A model generated the notes under the pieces. The model ran no database searches and was not told the DNA's origin. It saw nothing but the letters and a program-made list of their open reading frames with translations. A stretch of 64,000 bases of DNA from positions 21,968 through 85,967 of the forward strand of contig MU854460.1 of assembly GCA_033296685.1 (NCBI GenBank). Reading direction: 5' to 3'. This document shows, in pieces, positions 1-10,121 of this stretch (position 1 is the first letter of the stretch; each line of letters opens with the position of its first letter). The position numbers and the translations under genes are program-made. This DNA comes from Parachaetomium inaequale (taxonomy: Eukaryota > Ascomycota > Sordariomycetes > Sordariales > Chaetomiaceae).

Positions 1-1437
1 CCCTGGCAGATGCGGCGCCCTGCTCCAAAACCAAAGTGATCGCGCTTTGAAGCATCTGGGTTCTGCGCCGATTCGTTCGAAGTCGTCAAGTCGTCCATGT
101 ACCGGGACGGGTCAAAAGCTCGCGGGTTTGCGTAGCGGCGCGGATCCATGTGAACAGCCCAGACGTTGTAAACGACGCTCGCGCCTTTCGGAATCCGGTA
201 TCCCATGTATTCGTCTTCCCTGATGACGGCATGTGGCACTCCGAGAATGGCCGTGGGCATCCACCGCAGAATCTCTTTTACGCAAGCCCGAATGTACTGC
301 GCGTCAGGGTTTTCCATGTCTGCCATGGTTGGATATCGGTCGCCGCAGACACGGTCAATCGCTGCCTGTGCCTTTTCACGAGCATCAGGGTACAAGACCA
401 TAGCCTGGAGAAACCCGGTCAAGGTGCAAGCTGTCGTGTCGGAGCTAGCTTCCAGTGCTGTGGTAGCGACCATTGCAGCTTCGATGTCCGTAAGTCCTTC
501 TTTAGCTTGCGCATGGACGAGACCAACGCAGAACGAAGGCTGCATGATATAAGATTCAGCAAATGGACATGGTGTCGCACAGGAAGAAAACTTACCTTTG
601 CCTTCCCTTCTTGCACTTCTCGCTTGGCATGTTGCCAAAGACCACTCGCAAGGGTAAACGCTTCATCCTTCAGGGAAAGGGCGTGATTATAAAGCGGCCG
701 GACGGTTGCTGGCAGGGCTCGTAATATAGGAAACGCATCAAGCAGTGCTGCAGCTCCTGGGCCAGTCACATCACTGAACTTCTCAATATTGTCATACATC
801 ACGAGAAGTTTTGGATCGTCGATTGTGGAAGTGCGAAAACCGTAGACGAACTGCGCGGAGAGGGAGCTGGTGTACCGCCGGATATGGTCGAACACGAGGC
901 GCGGCTCGTCCAGGAGAGCGACCATTATCGATGTGCTCTCGAGGTCTTGGTACGGCACGTACGAGCTGGCCGCTTGGAGGTGTAGGAGGGAATGAAACAA
1001 TTTGCGCGCGCGACGCCACTTGTCTCCGTATCTCTGCCCTGTGTTAGTTGTCGTCACGTAAGGGGCAGGATTACCCAGGGAAGACGAACCATGAGGACCA
1101 TACGGAGGTCGCCACTTGCCAGACGGCTGATGTACATTTCGGGCCGTGACGAGTAGATTCCGCTCCTCTTGTCAAGCAAGTCCTTGATCGCAACGTCGGA
1201 AGAAAGAACGATGGTTACCGAGGTCCCTATAACGAGCGAGTAGATGGGGCCATACTCCTCAGCCCATTTCTTGAACTGAACGTGTGGATGTTTTTTGGGC
1301 ATCTGATGTAGATTTCCAATGATTGGGAGCGTAGGCGGACCTGGGGGACATCCTTCTGGTCGTTTGCCAACCTTTCTGAGGCTGAATAGGACGATGGCCA
1401 CGAGGCCGATGAAGACTGAGGGAAAGAAGGAGAACAT
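1..1437 (-). CDS. Cytochrome P450 monooxygenase, 3' end outside window
   Basis: Haem-thiolate monooxygenase, presumably membrane-anchored in the ER; substrate unknown. Three exons: 1090-1437, 596-1033, and 1-539 (continues off the edge). The two GT-AG introns, both 56 bp and phase 0, are 1034-1089 and 540-595. ATG 1437 begins a hydrophobic anchor followed by a proline-rich hinge (RPEGCPPGPP). The I-helix motif reads ASSDTT, the K-helix ExxR reads EILR, and the haem loop FGAGRRICQ occupies bases 1-30, so the Cys ligand is present and only the last part of the protein is missing. The 5' end of the long frame starts with GTG at 1461; ATG 1437 is preferred because the anchor follows it directly. 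A T13 tract (seen as A13 at 1478-1490) lies upstream. No biosynthetic-cluster partner is visible inside the window; the other side is not visible. Confidence 0.93.
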
Positions 1438-2284
1438 GTTGGCAGGGAGGCAGAGTGACACGGCGAGGAAGATGTCGAAAAAAAAAAAAAGTCAGGGAAA
1501 TGGACGCCTTTTTAACGAGGGGGCGGGAGACAAAAACAGCATGGATTGCCGTGGCTTAAGCCACTGGTTACACGAACCACTCGGCAGTCAGATGCAGGGA
1601 GGGGGGAAGGGGGGTTTGACTGGCTCAGGGGTCGGGAGCTGCATGCTGAGAGGAGTCAACGGCCCCAACGAGTCGAATCAACGAAAAGATCATCAGAACA
1701 CTTGACCGAGTATCGGCTAGGGTAATGCAGTGCAATATAATGAGATGCGAGGATGGGCCTAGCCAGTCCGCCAGCAGCATGATGCATTGAGGCATTGAGC
1801 CCTTGCTAGCCACGTCAACGAGGTACATACCTGATTCGGCCCAAGTTCCCGTGCGAGGGTTAAACTGAGATGTAACACCCATACGTCTTGCATCACGTCA
1901 CTCTCGAAGGCTTCAAGGCTCGTTGCCAATAACTACCCATCAACTTATCAAGCCTGGATCTGCGGATGAGGTTCCCCAGTCATTTCCCCCAGCGCACCCC
2001 TGGTTCAGTTCACCGCTTTCCCAACTGAGTTTACTTTGGCCTTCGCACCCAGCACCGAAATCACAATTCCGAGGGCACGGCTCTCGCCCTCATGTACATA
2101 ACCCCAACCCTGTATCCCCGACTTACTCTTGGCCTGGGTGGTGGAGTGGGTTCGTGAAACGTCAGTCGTCAGGCTCCGTTTGTGGGGCAAACAACTTAAA
2201 CAAACCCCGCACTTTGCTCAACTGCTGCTCTCCGTCCCTACAAGGCACAAGCTTTTCCGATTAAGGACTGCAACAACTGCTCCG
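1438..2284. other. Intergenic, divergent promoters
   Basis: Lies between the divergent P450 and the gene at 2285. It holds an A13 run at 1478-1490 and pyrimidine-rich stretches close to 2285. No coding frame here could be tied to a protein family. Confidence 0.5.
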
Positions 2285-3862
2285 ATGTCTTCCCACGCCG
2301 TGCCCGAGGTGCTCATGAAAAAGGTTGACGAATATGTTGACTCGCTGGCGCCCCAGATCCAACCTCGCATAACCCAGGAACTCGATCTCTTCCAACAGAA
2401 AACCATCGACAGTCTAGAGGAGCAAGTTATCGATGCCTTCCGCTCACTTTTCAACAACGACCGAGGTAGCTCAGGAAACACCTCCAGGGGCTTGGACGAC
2501 CGAGCACCTGATTCATATGGCGGCCAGTCGCTGCCGTTTGCCGACGAGATCGCCGACCTAACGCGGAGTTTCAACAATCTCGCGGGCGACGCGGGGGCCG
2601 ACTTGCGGGACATTTTTGATCTGACCGAGGGCCAGGATTCTCCTGGTGAGGCTCGCGCCCGGGGAGCGGGGCACGCCGACAGCGTCAAGGGCTTTCTTTC
2701 CGCCGCCGTCCACGCCGTCCAGGACCATCTCGATGACAACAAAGTGCCGGGACGCCAAAGTCTCCAGCTCGACGGGCTGCTCGGCGTCATTAGCAACACC
2801 GTGAAGGACGCTGCGCGCAATCCGGAGGAAAAGGCCCGCCTCATTAGTCCTGAGATCAAGGAGCAGGTCGGCACGAAACTCCGAGAGCAACATGCCCCCA
2901 TCGCCGAGCAGTTTACCCGGATCGCCCTTGACCACATCAAGCGCTGGCTGAGAGGGAACACAAGCACACGGGATCTCGGCGATGGCGTCAAGGGGGAAAT
3001 TGAAGACCAGGTCAAGGATCTGGTCAAGGGACTCGGAGGCTTATTCGGACACAAGAAGCAGCCAAGCCAAGGGACTTCCAGGGGCCTCGAAGATCAAGAT
3101 CACGATGTGGGCGAGAAGGACAGCGGTGGAGGGTTCTCCAAGGTCATCAGCGAAAAGCTGAGCACGGGTCTTGCCAGGGTGCACCGGGAAGTGCGACTTG
3201 AGTTCCGCAAGATCTTGGGCGGGATCGAGAAGCAGCTTTTTGAGCTGCTGCCTGACCAGTTCCAGCGGCCTCTGGAGAAGATCCTTGGGGGTAATCCGTT
3301 TGACTCGCAGCTCGACCGTGACGCTGGGCCCGCAGCGGACCGCGGTTTTGGGAACGATATCAAGGCCAAGCTCGTGAACAAGATCCGCGGCCTGATGCGA
3401 AAGGTGCAGGAGACACTACGCGAAAGCATTCTGGCTGTCGTGAACGGCGGGCACCGCAAGTTTGAGCGCGAAAGTTGGGTGTTTGTGCAGAACATGGTGG
3501 AGCAGAAGGTTCAGAAATACCTGCCGAAGGTCAAGATCTCTGTGCCGGATGATATTGGCAATGAGGGCGTGAGTGTAGGAGCGCCGACCTCCAACATCCA
3601 GCTGGGCGGTGGACACCAGCCGGGACCTTCTCCAGGAGGCCTCGTCCCTCCGCCCCCCTCTTATCAACACGCTCCGCAGCAACAGCAGCAGCACGAGGAC
3701 CGGCCTCAGCAGTACCAACCGCAACAAGCGTTTCAGGCCAGCCAGTATCAGCAACACCAGCAGTACAACCCTCAGCAATATCAACCGGGCCAACCTCAGG
3801 CACATTGGGGAAACGACCCTCATCGGCAGGACCAACAATATGGGAACAACCCGCCGTACTAA
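2285..3862 (+). CDS. Unknown protein with alpha-helical core and Q/P/Y-rich tail
   Basis: Single exon of 525 aa. ATG 2285 is chosen because the frame upstream of it is low-quality sequence, while MSSHAVPEV starts a regular amphipathic region. Residues 1-60 look helical (LMKKVDEYV, QELDLFQQK). Two related linkers, TSRGLDD near residue 64 and TSRGLED near 263, each precede an acidic/glycine stretch, hinting at an internal duplication. A second helical block with FRKILGGIEKQLFELLP follows. The last 80 or so residues are dominated by Gln, Pro, Tyr and His, a disordered, prion-like composition. No signal peptide, membrane segment or catalytic motif is apparent. I do not recognise the family; a lipid- or membrane-associated scaffold would fit the helices but is only a guess. 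Confidence 0.8.
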   Translation: MSSHAVPEVLMKKVDEYVDSLAPQIQPRITQELDLFQQKTIDSLEEQVIDAFRSLFNNDRGSSGNTSRGLDDRAPDSYGGQSLPFADEIADLTRSFNNLAGDAGADLRDIFDLTEGQDSPGEARARGAGHADSVKGFLSAAVHAVQDHLDDNKVPGRQSLQLDGLLGVISNTVKDAARNPEEKARLISPEIKEQVGTKLREQHAPIAEQFTRIALDHIKRWLRGNTSTRDLGDGVKGEIEDQVKDLVKGLGGLFGHKKQPSQGTSRGLEDQDHDVGEKDSGGGFSKVISEKLSTGLARVHREVRLEFRKILGGIEKQLFELLPDQFQRPLEKILGGNPFDSQLDRDAGPAADRGFGNDIKAKLVNKIRGLMRKVQETLRESILAVVNGGHRKFERESWVFVQNMVEQKVQKYLPKVKISVPDDIGNEGVSVGAPTSNIQLGGGHQPGPSPGGLVPPPPSYQHAPQQQQQHEDRPQQYQPQQAFQASQYQQHQQYNPQQYQPGQPQAHWGNDPHRQDQQYGNNPPY

Positions 3863-4633
3863 GCGCTGAGCCAAGGCAGCTGTGGCGCGTTTTTTACACT
3901 CGTTGAGCAGGATGACGAGTGGCCGTCACGGCGGCCCCTCGATCAGCAGCGGAACTTGAGTCAAGCAACGAAAACGGGCTTTTACGGAATGCGAGAATGC
4001 GGATTTTTTTTGCAACTGATGGACTGTCCTGTCTTTCTTATAAATACGGGTGAGAATAGAAGCGATGATTACCAACCGCTGGTTATAGCCAAGCTGATTC
4101 CGCCCATGGCCGGACTGAAGATTAAGTTAGCCTGCCCTTCTTGTTGATGTTCGGCGGGAGTTCTTCATACAGAGAGAGGCATTGCAGCAATTAAATGAGC
4201 GGTAGATTGTCCCTGTCCTCTAGGGAAAAGGCGTCTAGGTTGATAGTAGTTGCGGCAGCTATGGATGATAAAGGGACCATATGAAACCATGGGTCGTTTG
4301 TCACGACGTGAAACCCAAGATACTCACTCAAGGGGGCCCTCAGATACTTGCATCGAGAATGGTCGCGACGGTGAACACCATTAATGTCTTTAGTCTGCCT
4401 GTCCGTTTCCACTGCTTGGTTTCCCTTCCGCGCATCTACCCCTATTTCACCGCCTCAAACAATTCCCCATCAATCGCCCATACTGCTCTTCATCGTGGTA
4501 CTCTAAGCCTAGGGCTTACGATACAAAGTGATAATGATGACCTCCTTATGTCCCTGAATCCCTCTTGCCCCTTCCCCTTCCCCGCTTCGTTGTTGTGCTG
4601 ATGATAAAGAAACGCAAGATCGGAGGTCCACCC
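3863..4633. other. Intergenic, convergent 3' ends
   Basis: Between the 3' ends of the genes at 2285-3862 and 4634-5456. Moderately AT-rich in its first half. No supported gene. Confidence 0.5.
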
Positions 4634-5456
4634 TCACCCCCTAATGGCCGTCACAAGCGGCTCGTACCAAGAATTCGCCAACTTCTCGTTCCCTAAGCTG
4701 TTCGGGTGGACTCCGTCCCCAGTATCATTACTCGGGTCAAAACCAGCCCAGCAGTCCACAACCACAATCGGACTCTCGGCCGTGCTTTTTGACGCCGCCC
4801 ACGCAGGAATGGCCTTGTTCAGCGCTACCACCCGGTCGTAACACTCCGCGCAATTGGATGGCCTCATAGGTATGATTTGAGCTACCTGTCATCATGCAAG
4901 TCAGCAAACCTTTCACTGTGTACTTATTGCGTGATACGAAGACGGGGAACACTTGCCAGAATCTTCATGGTTTTCTTACTCTCCCGCATCCAGTCTACCA
5001 TTGTAGAGTACGCCGCAAGAATCTCCGAGGGGCTCAGGTTGCTCCACACATCGTTGGTGCCAAGATGCATCATAACCACATCTGGACTCGCCGACGACAG
5101 CCAGCCGACGAGATCCCGCCGCGAGACGATGCCGGTGGCCGTGTAGCCACCATGGCCTTCGTTGGCCCCATCGTACTCAAATCCGCAACCCTGGCCCGGC
5201 AGGCTGCCAACAAACTTTGTGTTGGTGATGCCCGCGTTCTGGAGCTTCTGCCAAAGGAGGGCACGCCAACATCCCTAGGTATCTTGTTAGGCACTTACGC
5301 ATGGTGAGTTTGGGGCAGCGTTCGACGTCTTACAGGGCTACCGGTGATGGAATCACCCAAGGCCATGATTCGGATCTGGCCAGATTGCGCCGAGATGGCG
5401 GGCGCCAGAGTGAGGATGACGCCCAAGAGGGCGAGGAGGGAGTAGAAGTTCGCCAT
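4634..5456 (-). CDS. Secreted SGNH hydrolase, CE3-type acetylxylan esterase
   Basis: Predicted to remove acetyl groups from xylan outside the cell. Three exons: 5334-5456, 4957-5274 and 4634-4885, giving 230 aa, the usual size for a single-domain CE3 enzyme. ATG 5456 opens a clear signal peptide (LLALLGVILTLAPAISA). Block I with the nucleophile is GDSIT, block III is HLGTND, and the C-terminal Asp/His pair lies in DGVHPNSLG, so the catalytic set is complete. Intron 1 (5275-5333) is ordinary. Intron 2 (4886-4956) must join KIL to VAQIIPM, and the best junction uses a GC donor (GCAAGT); a GT donor six bases downstream (GTTCCC) keeps frame but would insert Ala-Ser into a conserved strand. Works with the GH43 pair at 49-52 kb in hemicellulose breakdown, though not linked to it. 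Confidence 0.93.
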
Positions 5457-6539
5457 GGTTGGTGCTAGATATGTCACGACGGGAAAGCCAGCGACAAACG
5501 GGGGCCCAGAAGATCTTGCAGCTGTATTACTCTCTTATTGATAGAGCATGGGCCAAACCGATGGCGGAGTGTCTCCATTTCCTTAGCGAACTGCCTGAGA
5601 AGGCCGATATAACGGCCACTCCTCCTCCACATGGTGAAACAAATTTCCACGAACGGCTATCTAAGGACTCCTTGGTTAGTGGGTCTCTAATTCACCCTCC
5701 AACTCTCCTGTTAGAGAATTGATATTGGCCTGATTGCGATCGCCGACCTTTCGCCCAAGGACTGCCTCCAGAGTAGGTCTCGAAAAATGGAGGGCGGAGG
5801 GAAGGCGTCCGGTGAGGGGACTTCGGCCAACCATAGCCGGGCACGGAGACGACCAGTTTCAAGTCTCAGACGAGGTGGACAAACATCAGAAGGGGTCCTA
5901 AGTGCAATCTTCATTAATGCTCGGTAGGAGTGTAATAATTTGGCAGCCGCGAGCCCGGTGTTTGTATGTTAGGTACTAGGTATATGTAGCAGGACAGCGA
6001 TCTTTACTAAGGAAACAATCAGTTGTTCTTTGCACCAGACCAAACACGCGCTGCCAGTTAAACCTCTTTTCCGCTACTGCATTGGTTATACTCGGCTACC
6101 CCAACAGGTGCCGGGGAACCTAGGTAGGAATCTATCTTGGTGCGCACAGCCGGCGGCCTAGCGGACATAGTCCCTGCATGAATAAAAGAAACATGCTCGT
6201 TCTTGCCCTTGCAGGAGTAACGTGGTTTGGAGACCCTCTAGTACATCATCTACTAGCGTGTAACTACAAGACTTGGCTTCTTCCTGGCCTTGGCTTGCAG
6301 CGTAATAGGCACGCCAAGGGCAGCAGTTGAAAACCTACTAGGTCCATTCGTCCGTGAAATAGCCTTACTGTAGAAAGCAGAGTCTTTCCACTACATGTAA
6401 GGCCTGGGGCGGAACCAGCACAATCAACCGTAAGTAGTTGCCCTGGGCAGCGAAAGACGCCGGCGGCCTTGGCTACCCGGGCTGAAATTAGAACACCAGT
6501 CAGAGACGTACACAATCCCAGCCAACCCCTAGTTAGCTC
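5457..6539. other. Intergenic
   Basis: Upstream of the CE3 esterase and downstream of the CVNH gene model. A TATA-like TTATAT on the minus strand lies about 150 bp before the esterase start. No gene supported. Confidence 0.45.
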
Positions 6540-7704
6540 CTAGTTCGACCAGCCGAACTCAAAGTCCGTAGGGCTGTCAATCGCATGACCTGGGTTAGTG
6601 AAGGGCACGAAGATGGATGTCCATTGGCCAAGGGGTTTCAGATAATGATCAACGATGAGAGGTTGGCCGTTCTCAAAGCCAACGGAGAATTCATTGTTTC
6701 CGCAAGATATGAGGACTCCGCTAGTGATCGAATCTCGGGAGCTGGAAATCAATCTAGGGTATATGCCGCTGTTTGTGAGCCTCTCCCTCTGCGAGAAACG
6801 CGGGAATTAGTGAGCAGTCTTTAACTCTATGGCTAGGAATTCCAAGGCCCTCGGCACTCGAGCCCGAATCGACCTTTCAGGGGTCTGACAGACCTAACGG
6901 AGCAGGCTGGCCATTTTCTCAAGCATCCATGATGCCAGCCAGTTTCCCAGCGCCGCCAGCTCATACCACGCTTACGTGACAGCTGAACACCTCCTTGCCG
7001 CCCAACACGCTACATAAGTGGCGGTCATATTCCCCCTCCGAACACGGCCCGAAGGCACCTTCATATTGGGCGGCCCATGTTCCTAGAACGGTATTGATCA
7101 CATAACGCATATTAAAAAGGTCAATTGTCGTTTCACCTTCCCTGGCGGGATGTCATACGGAGTATGTTATTCTGGCTGTGCTAAGTATGTGACATGGTTT
7201 TCCAGAACCCCCTTGACCACAAATCGACGTTGATCTTAATCTATACGCACATGGTTAGTTCAACCAAGTTTCATGTCGGATAGGTACTATGTACAGTACT
7301 TACCGAAGTAGAAGCTGCCGTCATTGTTGCTAATGCGCTCCGAGAGGTTGACGTCCGGATTCTCAAGCTCCCCATCCGAATTCCTGAGGCTAACACGAAG
7401 GATAGGGACCAAATCATCGCCCTCAACCGAAAAGTTGATGTCTTCGGCGCTGAGGGAGAAGTTTTCACCCCCCCACCCGAGATAGCCGCCTGATGGATGC
7501 CCAAGGGCACTGGTTAGGTTAGAATAATCATGTTAGGCGAGTCCAATGTGTTCTTGTATAGGAGGACGGAGGCACTTAGGTAAGAGGTCCAGCTCACGTC
7601 TCGGTGCCGGATATCATTTCGTAACGTTCATGGCCTTCAGGGGTGGGGAAACTGGAGGCGGGGGGTATGATTCTCAAATGACGAAACCGGCCGTTCTGGC
7701 ACAT
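6540..7704 (-). CDS. Putative cyanovirin-N homology (CVNH) lectin-like protein
   Basis: Tentative four-exon model: 7598-7704, 7304-7509, 6976-7136 and 6540-6788, 240 aa, with all phases matching. Exon 2 carries the recognisable part: WGGENFSLSAEDI, then a beta-strand pattern ending DVNLSERISNNDGSFYF. This matches the CVNH fold, where a strand ends in Leu-x-x-x-Ile-x-Asn-x-Asp-Gly. CVNH proteins bind mannose-type glycans. The other half of the domain is not obvious in exon 1, and the third and fourth exons (EGAFGPCSEGEYD; a hydrophobic Cys-containing end) are unknown to me. Introns of 167 and 187 bp are long for this genome, and the acceptor of exon 3 (GGAAG) is weak. ATG 7704 has an in-frame stop two codons upstream. 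It could instead be a degenerating copy. Exon 2 is more certain than the rest. Confidence 0.42.
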
Positions 7705-8513
7705 TACTTAGCCAGTACTCTTAGTATTGCCCATTAATTTCCCTGGCCACATCTATACAACTGCTGCTTTGCAAGGCAGTTGTAGTATAGTTAACAATAC
7801 CACTGGTGTCGAACCGAGGTCCGGGGTACTTGGTCACACACTTGTCAAGTCAAACACAGAAGTATGGATTGCTGTGTACTCCTTGAAGTTAGCTTGTCAG
7901 CACCGTAGCCCTACTAGACACATTCCCCTCCTCTTCATTTGATTCGCAGCGACTCACCAACGAAGTTTCATCTCACAGCACCCCTGACTAGGGAAACAAG
8001 CACACGGAACACGACAGCTGACTCTGGGCCTCCGAATCGAGCGGCGGTTGGCACGCATATCGCGACAAGATGTGAATGAGTTTCTCAAATGCAGAAGCAA
8101 TAATGAGAGAGGACCGGATCCACTACGTGATATCCTTGACCTTGAAGTCAACTTAAGAAATCAAGGGTTCAGTGGAGGGAGAAGGAGGCATGGATGCTTT
8201 GACGTCACATGATGAGCTTAAATCCAGCCGCTCGGGCGCCTTGCCGTTTTGAGTTTAGCCTGAGCGGCTCCACCAAAAACTGTTTGCAGGTTCCAGGTTG
8301 CCATTAACGCGTCCGAGACCCCGACACAACGCCAACACAACGATGCCCTGATCAACACCAACACCAACACCAACACCCGACGCCCGACACCCGACACAAC
8401 GGTAACCCCTTTCCGCCGAACCACATCTGCTCGAGATCTTTCAGAGCACAGCCTCGGAAGTGATCAATCGATTGATCCTTCCCGTGTTCCCCGCCAGTGT
8501 GTGTTTGCCTGCC
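7705..8513. other. Intergenic, 5' side of RTT106
   Basis: Divergent spacer between the CVNH model and RTT106. Apart from the short repeat at 8353-8377 no structure or gene was supported. Confidence 0.45.
8353..8377 (+). repeat. AACACC hexanucleotide microsatellite
   Basis: Four copies of AACACC in tandem, followed by related CGACGC/CCGACAC units to about 8400. It sits about 140 bp before the RTT106 start, probably in its 5' leader. Confidence 0.7.
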
Positions 8514-10121
8514 ATGGCGGTACAACTTGATGCGCAGACGTTGCGTCTCGTCTTCCAGTCCCGACCAGATATTCTGGCTGGCATTGAACAAGCTGCCGGT
8601 ACGCGCCGTCTTTCTTCACCCCCCAGGAAGGGATCGGTAGAGGCGCAACTGGGAGTCCGAGGGGCTGGTTTGCTAACGGAGCGTGTGGACGGCGTTTTGT
8701 TTGACTAGATACTCCAGCGCGTACAACATTGTTCAACGACATTGCCAGTTTTGTGTACGAGCGGCTGGGCTCCGCCGATACTCAAGATGGGCCCGCGTCG
8801 AAGAGGAGACGGATCGATATCGCACAATTGCCGACACACACGCAGCCAAACGGACATGCACAAGGCAAGGTGCCGCCGGGGGGCTCGCAGACGGCCGCCC
8901 TGAGCGCCGACGCCGCTGTCGCCGATCCTGTATTGCTCGAGATCAAGGACATCTCGGTTACCGCGCCGCAGCGCAAGAAGTACGACCTTTGCTTCACCAA
9001 GAACTTCCTGTACGCCCGGGCGTCGGGGACGTTGGTCCCGGTTCAGGGGATCGTATACCCATGGAGGGATATTGGTACGTCTTTGCCAGTCTCGTCCGTT
9101 TGCCGAACCCCGCATTGTCTGACTGACCCTCGGCGTCTTCCCAGAGTACGCGTTTTACCTCCCGGTTCCCGACAAATCCCAAGCACAGTACAACTACGTC
9201 CTTCTCCCGTGCGATAGCTACCTGCCGACGGCAAAGCAAGGCAGCACCAACGCCGGTGACAGGCAACAACCGCTGGAACCGCTCGTCTTTACGGTCCCCG
9301 CCACGGCGCCGAAGCCTGGGAGCGTCGCGGGTCCTTCAGCCACGTCGGCCGAGGCAGTTTCGGACACATACAGCAGTTTGTTTCACTGGGCCTTGACGAC
9401 GTCGATGCGCTCGGCCGGCAACCACTCCTGCCAGCTCGTCGCTTCAGACCCCAAGCTGTTCCACAGCGTAGCGCGGCAGCCCCATCGCCCCAACGAGAAG
9501 GCGGTGCATGTCAAAGCCTTCCGCGGCAGCAAGGACGGCTTCCTCTTCTTCCTCCCTACCGGCATTCTCTGGGGCTTCAAGAAGCCGCTCCTGTTCTTGC
9601 CGCTCGACCGGATCGTGGCCGTCAGCTACACAAATGTCCTGCGGACAACCTTCAACATCGTAGTCGAACTCGACACCGACGTCTCGGGCGACGCCAATAC
9701 CGTCATCGAGAAAGAGATTGAGTTTGGCATGCTCGACCAGGAGGACTACCGGGAAATCGACGAGACGTATGTGCGCCGCCACGGCCTCGCCGACCGCAGC
9801 ATGGCGGAGCAGCGGAAGGCCAAGCGCGAGCTGGCCGAGAACAACAAGAAGCCCGCCGCCGGAGACGAGCCCGCTCCCGAGGAAGGCGACGCAGACGGCC
9901 TGACGGAGCTGGAGCGGGCCCAGCGCGAGGCGGAACAGCAGTTGCAGGACGAGGAGGACGAGGACGAGGAGGACTATGACCCGGGCAGCGAAGGCGAGAG
10001 CGAGGGCGAAGGTGGATCAAGTGAAGATGACGAAGACGACGATGACGAAGACGACGATGACGAAGCCCAGGGCAACGATGATGAAGACGAGGAGGACGAT
10101 GCAGAGGGCCTCGAAGACTAG
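8514..10121 (+). CDS. RTT106: Histone chaperone Rtt106
   Basis: Nuclear H3-H4 chaperone for replication-coupled nucleosome assembly and silencing. Exons 8514-8598, 8709-9074 and 9145-10121 give 475 aa. The N-terminal helical region (TLRLVFQSRPDILAGI, then LFNDIASFVYERL) is followed by a basic KRRR. Next comes the double PH-like module: LLEIKDISVTAPQRKKYDL, YPWRDI joined to EYAFYLPVPD, then VHVKAFRGSKDGFLFFLPTG and FKKPLLFLPLDRI, the family hallmark. After about residue 400 the protein becomes a Glu/Asp-rich tail, as in fungal orthologues. Introns are 8599-8708 and 9075-9144. ATG 8514 is followed directly by the conserved N-terminus. No neighbour suggests co-regulation. Confidence 0.95.
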
